DNA of 64,000 nucleotides, from assembly GCA_036346255.1 (NCBI GenBank), contig CM070632.1, forward strand, positions 52,650,896 through 52,714,895. The letters run 5' to 3'. The position numbers were made by a program, and so were the translations under genes. Under the pieces are notes generated by a model that had not been told where the DNA came from, searched no databases, and worked only from the letters and a program-made list of their open reading frames with translations. Positions within the stretch are counted from its first letter, which is position 1. Every line of letters begins with the position of its first letter. The DNA is from Ampelocalamus luodianensis (Eukaryota > Streptophyta > Magnoliopsida > Poales > Poaceae). Positions 57,817 to 64,000 of the stretch are shown here, piece after piece.

Positions 57817-58585
57817 GCGTGCGCATCCAAGCGACAGAAAGAAAAAGAAGCGCGATAGGAAGGAAAAAAGAGAGGAGAGGAGAGGAAAGAAAGGGGAGAA
57901 GAAGAGGAGGAGAGGGAGGAGAAGAAGAAGAGGGGAGGAGATTCGTCTGTGAGGTAAATTTTTTATCTAGTGTATTTTTTAGTAAGTAAATAGTTTTTTT
58001 AGTTAAAATAGTAGTATAAAAAGCACCTGTAGGAAATTTAAGTTAGAGAAAAGAGTACAAAATTAGAATGTTGTTAATTTATATGTAAGTAGCACCTGTA
58101 GAAAACTTTAGTTAGAGGGAAAAATAGTATGTGAGAGAGAAGTAGTGTTGTTTGTGAGAAGTATTGTAGTTATGTTGGTGCATGCGTGACGGACTATTAT
58201 TCGGTGAATAATTAGAATGTTGGTAAGTAGTAGTGGATACTCTGGCCGAGTGCATGAGGAGGGTGATTTATTTGTATGAACTGATTAGTACATGTTAATT
58301 AGTATGGTCTAATTAACTTAGGTAATTGGTATAGCTCTGTAGAAGACTGGAACGCCACCTGTAGCATTTCGGATTGCAAGTTAGTGTCAGAATCAGATAA
58401 TGTCTGGTATGGAATAGCTCGGTTGTGGTATGGAATGAATAACATCTTGATCATGCTGTAGTTTATTTGTTCACGCTAGGCGTAGGGCTATACAAATGTA
58501 AAGTACAGTGTAGCAGTACTTGCATATCATGCGTTGTGAACTGACTAGTTGCAATACTGGAAATATTTGCAGATAGACATCAGTC

Positions 58586-61500
58586 ATGCCTATACCCACT
58601 ACATTCAAAGTGCATTACAGTGTTGGCACCATTCGTGAAGGTCCGTACGGTGTTGACTTGAGCAGTTTTCCACAAACCACTCTGGTACACCCGGACGATG
58701 AGAATGCACGAATCGTAAAAGTGATGTACTGGCTGACCAGCAGCTTCTCCTTGGATCCTGAGGTGTCCAGCGTCATCATACAAGGGCTTTGAAGCCGGTC
58801 TCCCACGGACATTGGATGGGAGTTGAGAAGACTGACGCGCACAGCTGTGTGGAAGGGCTTTATAGAAGGCTGTCGACGCCGTGGATACGAGTGTGCTGCT
58901 TGTGCAAGCATGCCCAAAAGAAGTTGTACAGGGCCCTGCCGACGGATATCATCCAGGTGGTGGGAGAAACTCGACGCCCAGCATGTTGGTGAAGAAGAAG
59001 AAGAGGACCCATAGGCCAGTGTTACGAAGGGTTCAGAGGATGTTGTTCGTAACGAGGCTGAGGCGGTAGATGCAGGAGAGGAAGATCGGTCACCGCACGG
59101 TGAGCCTACAGGACAGGCTGATGAAGGAGAGCAAAGGGAGTACATATTGCGTCAAATAGATAGCGATGACCGGATGGCCTTGGCTGAAGAGGAAGCTGTA
59201 CAGGAAGACGATGAGGACAGTTCCGATGAGGACGGAGCTCCCATCCCCCAGGAATGGAACAGGTGTGACGCTGAGGGTGTAGCCACGCATGACGAGCATG
59301 AATCACCTTGGGAGTACCATTCCACGGAGGTTCGATTGCACTCAATGTTTGCGGATAAGTCATCCTTGCAGGATGCCATTAAGTTGTGGGCTATATCCAT
59401 GCAGCGGACGTTTTGGTTTGGCAAATCTAGCCAGGAGTAGTACACCGTCAAGTGCGAGTAGGCCGGTTGTCCTTGGCGAGTGCACGCACATAGACCGAAG
59501 TATGATACTCACTGGATTGTCTCGAAGGTGGAGCCGTACTCCTGTGTGCTCAGAAGTGTTTTGCCAAGGCATCGTAACCTAACGTCGACCTTCATAGCCA
59601 ATTTGATGTATGGAGAGATAGTGGAGAAGAAGGATGTGGAGGCCAAGCTGTCGGGACCCAAAATTACGATTCTGGAACCCTCTGTGTATACTGCACTAGT
59701 CCAGGATCACGTTAGTGCACACAGTGTCAACATAGGTGAATATCCATCCATACAAGCGATAAATAAAGTAAACAATTAGTTTGAATAACAAATAAAGGTT
59801 TTGACCTTATGGTCGAGTTTACACTTATTAAGCCACGCAGGGCTAACAGAGAATAAAATAGCAATGAACGAAATAACTTGGCGTAGATCCCATCAATTCA
59901 GACAGCAACCGATCGGGATCCGGACCTTAACGATCAGCAACCTTCGGCAAACTCCTCCTCGAAAGCAGGCGTAGACTCCTCCTCTTCTGTAGGTTTGGGC
60001 GCAAGTTTTACAACAAGCATGAGTACACAACCGTACTCGCAAATCATACCACAGAATGCAATGTATAGATGCAGGTGTATTCCAAAAGAAAAGGCTTCTG
60101 TGGTTCTTTTGTATAAAAGCAACATTTGCAATTGAATACAAATAATAGATTGAAATGCAGTTCAAAACAAATAGACAATATTAATTTAACAGTTATTTTC
60201 TATAAAGACACAAAGCTAAGCAGATTATTTCACATAGCCACATGACTTAGATCACATAGCTCTCATCCCAACATTTTATGAAAACTACCCCCTCGTGTGA
60301 AATCCCCGAGCATGTCCATGACCGTGGACGCGGCTATTCGAATAGATTGTTTAACACTCTGCAGAGGTTGTACACTTTATCCACACGATACAACTAGTGT
60401 AGCAAGCACTAATCATAACAAAACGGTTCAGAAACTTCATCTTAACATTGACACTCCCGATGTGCTTACAAACCGCTATGCCAACCCAAACGGAGCCCTT
60501 TGGCATAACACACACCGCTGAACAGGGACACGGCGAACCGCCCCGTGATGCGACTACCTTGTAGTACACACCTCCACCCATAGCCTAACCTACCACCTGA
60601 GTAATCAATGCAAAGAATCCATAACCTACTAAGTTAGGCCCATCCCATACCAGTCATGTGGTCGTACAGTAAGGCTCAGTTCAATTGCGCACAAAGTTAA
60701 GTCCTTAATTGACCAAGGCAAGACTTCCATTTTCTAACTAGATCACAAAGATTATCATTCCCATTCACAAAGTCCACCATATCACGAAGTATCCACAACT
60801 TACCTCAGTCTAAACCCTTTCCCACCCAGTTGGTTTTAGTGCAACACATGCTATCACGAAGTAATAACACATAGCACACAGTTTCACACAAAGTTTCATA
60901 GTCACTTAGTCAAATTTAACAATTGCAACTTACATGAGATGTGAGACTCGTAGCATGGCTAAGCAATTGTACTCGCATCTAACCAGCCCACGTTGGTGCT
61001 GTAATATTACCAACTAATAAACCAATCTAGGGTGACAAGGTATTATGACATACAAGCCAAGGTGATATTAACAAATTGGATGATAACTATGCCCAAAAGT
61101 ATTTAAATACATAATTAAAGTAGAATGCAATACTTTGAAACAAAGTAATTTGAAAACTGGGTTCAAGATGATCAAAGGTATGACTTGCCTTGGAAAAGGT
61201 CTAAGTACTGGTCTTGATCTTGAGGTGCTCCTTCTTCTCCAAAATTCCCCGACGAATCGACGTCTACTTGCAAACGAGAGAAATAAACAAAACAAATAAA
61301 TAACAGAGGCAAAACAAGATCCAAAAATTAAATAAAAATCTCAGATAAATAGAGCTCGAATTTAGATAAATTTAGGAATTTGAATGGGCTTAATCGGAGT
61401 TCGGATGCAAAAGTTATGGGCTCTGGAAGATTGAAAATCTAAAGAAACCCTAATTTGGATTTTCTGGAATTTCCGAATTATTTCTTTACAGAAAAATCGG

Positions 61501-63132
61501 ATTATTGCGCAAGCACGATGTCAGCACAGGAATTTAGGGAATAAAAGAAATTGAAAAGAAAATACTGACATGTGGGACCCACATGTTAGTGAGATGGCTC
61601 ACGGTAGACTAGATCTACTGAGCCTCTGGATCTGGAGATCGGTGGACTGCCCACGCATGCGTGCACGTGGACGCTGACTGGACGCCATGCATGCGACACG
61701 TCGGCGAGGGTGCTGACACGGTTGCTGACACGACGGTTAAACGACGGCGCAGGCTCGGGAACCAAGGGCCTCGGCGAACGGCAGCTTCTCGTCGGCGGTG
61801 GGTGGTACCGGGAGGTAGAGGGGGATGCGGGGATCTCAACGGTGTGCTCACGGGTGCTCGGGGTGGACGAGGGTGACCGGCGGCGAGGTTAAGGTGGAGG
61901 ATGAGGCTCGGGCTCGACGGCGATGGCGTTGGAGGGGTTCCCCGGCGAAGGCGACGGCGGTTCCGAGATGCGGGCGACGCGGCAATCCCGAAGATGGAGT
62001 CCAACGGCGACAAGGAGGGCTGGAACGGCAGCAGCGGTGACGAGGTCCTTCGGCCGGCGCTGAAGACGAAGGCGGCGGCTAGGGCTCCTGGCGACGATCT
62101 GCTGGCGGCGGCTAGGGTTTTCGGAGGCGGCGCGACTCGGGGTGCGGGGCACGAGGGTCCTCAGGGCCTTAAATAGCCCCGGGAAGCGTGTCCGCGAAGA
62201 ACACAGTGCGGCGGTGGAGAACTCGGAGGGAAGGTGGAGTCCACGTCGAAGATGACGTGGTGGACGGGGCCCACATGTCAGCGGCACGGAGGCGCGAGTG
62301 CACACGAGCCCAACAAGATCTGGCCGTTAGATTCACGATCGAACGGTCCACAGCACGTGTGACATTCGGAACCCCCCGACATCCCAGCCGCATCCTGACC
62401 ATCCATTCTTGATCGAACGGCTCACAACGTTGATGACTTCGAGTCGCCCGAACGACCCATCTCCATCGGACCACTCAAGGAAAATCGGACGGCTGAGGTT
62501 TAACGCGCCCGCGCGAAGAGAGAGGAAAAGAGGCGACACGCGGGATCACTGTCGAGAGAAGCGCAGCTCGCGCGCATGGTGAAATTTGAACAGAGCTGGG
62601 CTAGAGGAGGGTTTGGGCTGGGTTTAGGGAATTCGGCCCGAAGGGTTTTCTGAGATTTTAAATAGTTTTTCTATTTTATAAAATACCAGAAATTCAAATA
62701 AGCAATAGAAAATTGCAAATGAACTCAAAAGAATTCTAGAAAAATCTAGAAAATATATCTGAGCACATAGAACCCAAATAAAATAGTTTTGGCTATTGTT
62801 CATGTTAGGATTATTCACATTAAATGTTTTTTATTGTAAAGTCCAATATTAAGATTTTGAATTAAATTCAAATAAAACCAAATGGTGACTTTTTCCCTAC
62901 TAACTATTTAAAAGATTTTTAAACTCAGAAAATTGGGATGTTACACAAGCACATCATGGTGGCTATTGAGAAGAAATTCAAGTACAAGATCAGCTACGCG
63001 AAGGCGTGGCGTGCGAAGTAGAAAGCATTAGAAAGACGGTTTGGGTCTTTTGAGGCGGCGTACGACAACCTTCCTCGTATGCTTCGGGTGCTACAAGAGA
63101 GAAACCCGAGCACGTACACTGTTGTGAAGGAC
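58586..63132 (+). pseudogene. MULE transposase, N-terminal part, split by a solo LTR
   Basis: The frame opens MPIPTTFKVHYSVGTIREGP, continues with VMYWLTSSFSLDPEVSSVII, an acidic linker (EEEAVQEDDEDSSDEDG) and LHSMFADKSSLQDAIKLWAI, the MuDR-type DNA-binding domain, with AGCPWRVHAHRP near its zinc-binding end. Removing the LTR (59649-62945) and one TSD copy rejoins the codons at EAK/HIMVAIEKKF, followed by ISYAKAWRAK and FGSFEAAYDNLPRML. In-frame stops occur after IIQGL, after EEEEEDP, twice before AGCPWRV and after AWRAK. The catalytic core and SWIM zinc finger expected next are missing, so an internal deletion has removed the active site. Confidence 0.82.
59649..62945 (-). mobile_element. 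Solo gypsy-type LTR inside the MULE, 3297 bp, TSD CAAGC
   Basis: On the minus strand it starts TGTAACATCCC (62945) and ends GGGTCCCGACA (59649). A perfect 5-bp TSD CAAGC lies at 59644-59648 and 62946-62950. The excised reading restores an open MULE codon run, which independently confirms both ends. The layout matches the long LTRs elsewhere: AT-rich opening, GC-rich gene-like block (61600-62600), AT-rich part, double-palindrome module (60313-60385) and an acidic mini-frame near the end (EEEESTPAFEEEFAEGC, about 59935-59985). GC-block frames on both strands show no domain. Confidence 0.92.
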
Positions 63133-63149
63133 AAGCCATCTAAAAAGTC

Positions 63150-63392
63150 GCGAGGTTTTTTGATATTGCATAGGGCCTTCGTAGCCGTGAAAGGCGTCTC
63201 GCAGAGCTGCAGGCTAAGAAGGACGAGAAGGAGAGGCGGGACAGGCTACACGAGGAGCAGGAGCGCGAGCATGCCAGGCGACGGGAGGCCGAGAGGGAGC
63301 GGAAGAGGGCCATCGCGGCGAGAGCTAAGGCGCAAGGCGATGAGTACAGTGCCAAGCTAGGCCGCAAGGGCAAATGGCCACGTTCTACGTAG
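63150..63392 (+). pseudogene. Charged coiled-coil-like 3' frame of the MULE
   Basis: After the deletion point a plus-strand frame reads LAELQAKKDEKERRDRLHEE, continues QEREHARRREAERERKRA and ends GDEYSAKLGRKGKWPRST at a TAG. The heptad-like Lys/Glu/Arg pattern suggests a coiled coil. I cannot tell whether it is the original transposase C terminus, a second MULE gene or captured host sequence. It is not in the frame of the upstream part. Confidence 0.4.
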
Positions 63393-63925
63393 TAGTTCGA
63401 CCCTCTTCGTCCACATGTCCCATGGTTTTCTATTTCCCTAAAGGCATGCGTGTGCCGTGCTTGCTTCGTTAGCTTGCGTGCCATGTAACCCCCTTGTTGG
63501 ATCAACTGTCATGTTGTTATCGTTGCGTCATTTCTCCAAAGTTCTCCCTCGTGTATGAACTTCCTGGTACATCGCAATATCACTTACCTACATACTTACG
63601 ACTCAATACTATCTGAATCATCCTCACAAAATTCTTCAGAAAATTAGTGCACTACAACGATATACGACGATCATAAAATGTTATTGCGAGACTGACAAAT
63701 TTCGTATCCTTGATATTCTACAAAAATAATAAACTGACTAATCAACCTTAACACTACAATTTTTTTTCTAAAAAAAGACCAATATACAACAAGATTTGCT
63801 AAATGTAATACATGTGAAATGTGATATGTATTATAACACAATTATTCCAATCGGATCTGGTGAATAGTACAGTTAGGACCTAAAATCGCCTTTCCATTCA
63901 GCGATTCGCACATGTGTCGCACTCT
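63393..63925. other. MULE 3' non-coding region
   Basis: AT-rich sequence between the last frame and the right inverted repeat, with no recognisable gene. Confidence 0.5.
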
Positions 63926-64000
63926 GGTTGGGCGACTATACCAAGTCGCCCAACCGTACGGTGACACGAGGCTATTTATGTAAAAAAAAAAAGTGGTATT

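Larger units (their letters stand above)
57550..64000 (+). mobile_element. Mutator-like element (MULE), right end outside window
   Basis: Inverted ends are visible: ACAAAATTAACCTCCTGTCG, CCGTTGGGCGACTGTC, CAGTCACCCAACGG on the left (57614-57671) against, read inward from the right, ACATAAATAGCCTCGTGTCA, CGGTTGGGCGACTTGG, AGTCGCCCAACC (63979-63928). Each arm carries its own GTTGGGCGACT palindrome. Between them lie a promoter, a leader intron, a MULE transposase remnant and a purine-rich 3' frame. A 3.3 kb solo LTR splits it. The outer right end and the TSD lie beyond the window; the left edge is approximate. Confidence 0.82.

Noticed and set aside
61615..62474. Several 90-138 codon frames in the GC block of the solo LTR in the MULE
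   Set aside because: Inside an LTR with a proved TSD; open on both strands; no domain.

Overview
The window looks like nuclear DNA of a grass (Poaceae), probably panicoid. The evidence is intron-containing genes with very GC-rich first exons, Kozak-type starts (CACCATGGC), grass-type LTR, CACTA, MULE, Helitron and SINE elements, and CYP71-type P450s with grass-style N termini. The species cannot be fixed from the sequence.

Only three genes look intact. All are A-type (CYP71-clan) cytochrome P450s: P450-1 (3399-6625, minus), P450-2 (34134-37785, minus) and P450-3 (48232-50134, plus). P450-1 and P450-2 are close paralogues with two exons, the same core promoter and a shared upstream block. P450-3 is more distant and has one extra intron. 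A broken first-exon fragment of NADPH-cytochrome P450 reductase (44381-44619) lies between P450-2 and P450-3. The sequences resemble the grass CYP71C / indole-2-monooxygenase-like group, but substrate and pathway cannot be read from sequence.

The rest is a nested transposon landscape. 1-3110: pieces of long gypsy-type LTRs and a Helitron 3' end. 3121-6709: P450-1 with a 1.5 kb Helitron in its intron. 7938-17455: a truncated LTR and two solo LTRs (9553-11424 and 12393-17455) with perfect 5-bp target-site duplications (TSDs). 17783-18375: a broken SIZ1-like (SUMO ligase PHD) fragment. 19560-24545: a CACTA end abutting a decayed Ty3/gypsy pol-gag region. 24942-33301: a complete-ended but decayed 8.4 kb En/Spm CACTA element. 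34134-37874: P450-2 with an independent, oppositely oriented Helitron in the same intron. 38704-45150: a tandem-duplicated tract carrying a small CACTA, a foldback MITE and a SINE; empty sites survive in the sister copies for the first two, and the SINE is also absent from its sister copy. 45958-51490: P450-3 between direct duplications. 52186-57041: a gypsy-type LTR containing a solo copia LTR (53025-54347). 57042-57550: two Helitron ends head to tail. About 57550 to past the window end: a Mutator-like element (MULE) with palindrome-bearing inverted ends, whose transposase gene is split by a 3.3 kb solo LTR (59649-62945).

The history that best fits is local duplication of a P450 block with its promoter, followed by heavy transposon insertion and frequent reduction of LTR elements to solo LTRs, leaving three P450 reading frames open. 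I found no rRNA or tRNA genes, CRISPR arrays or bacterial features.
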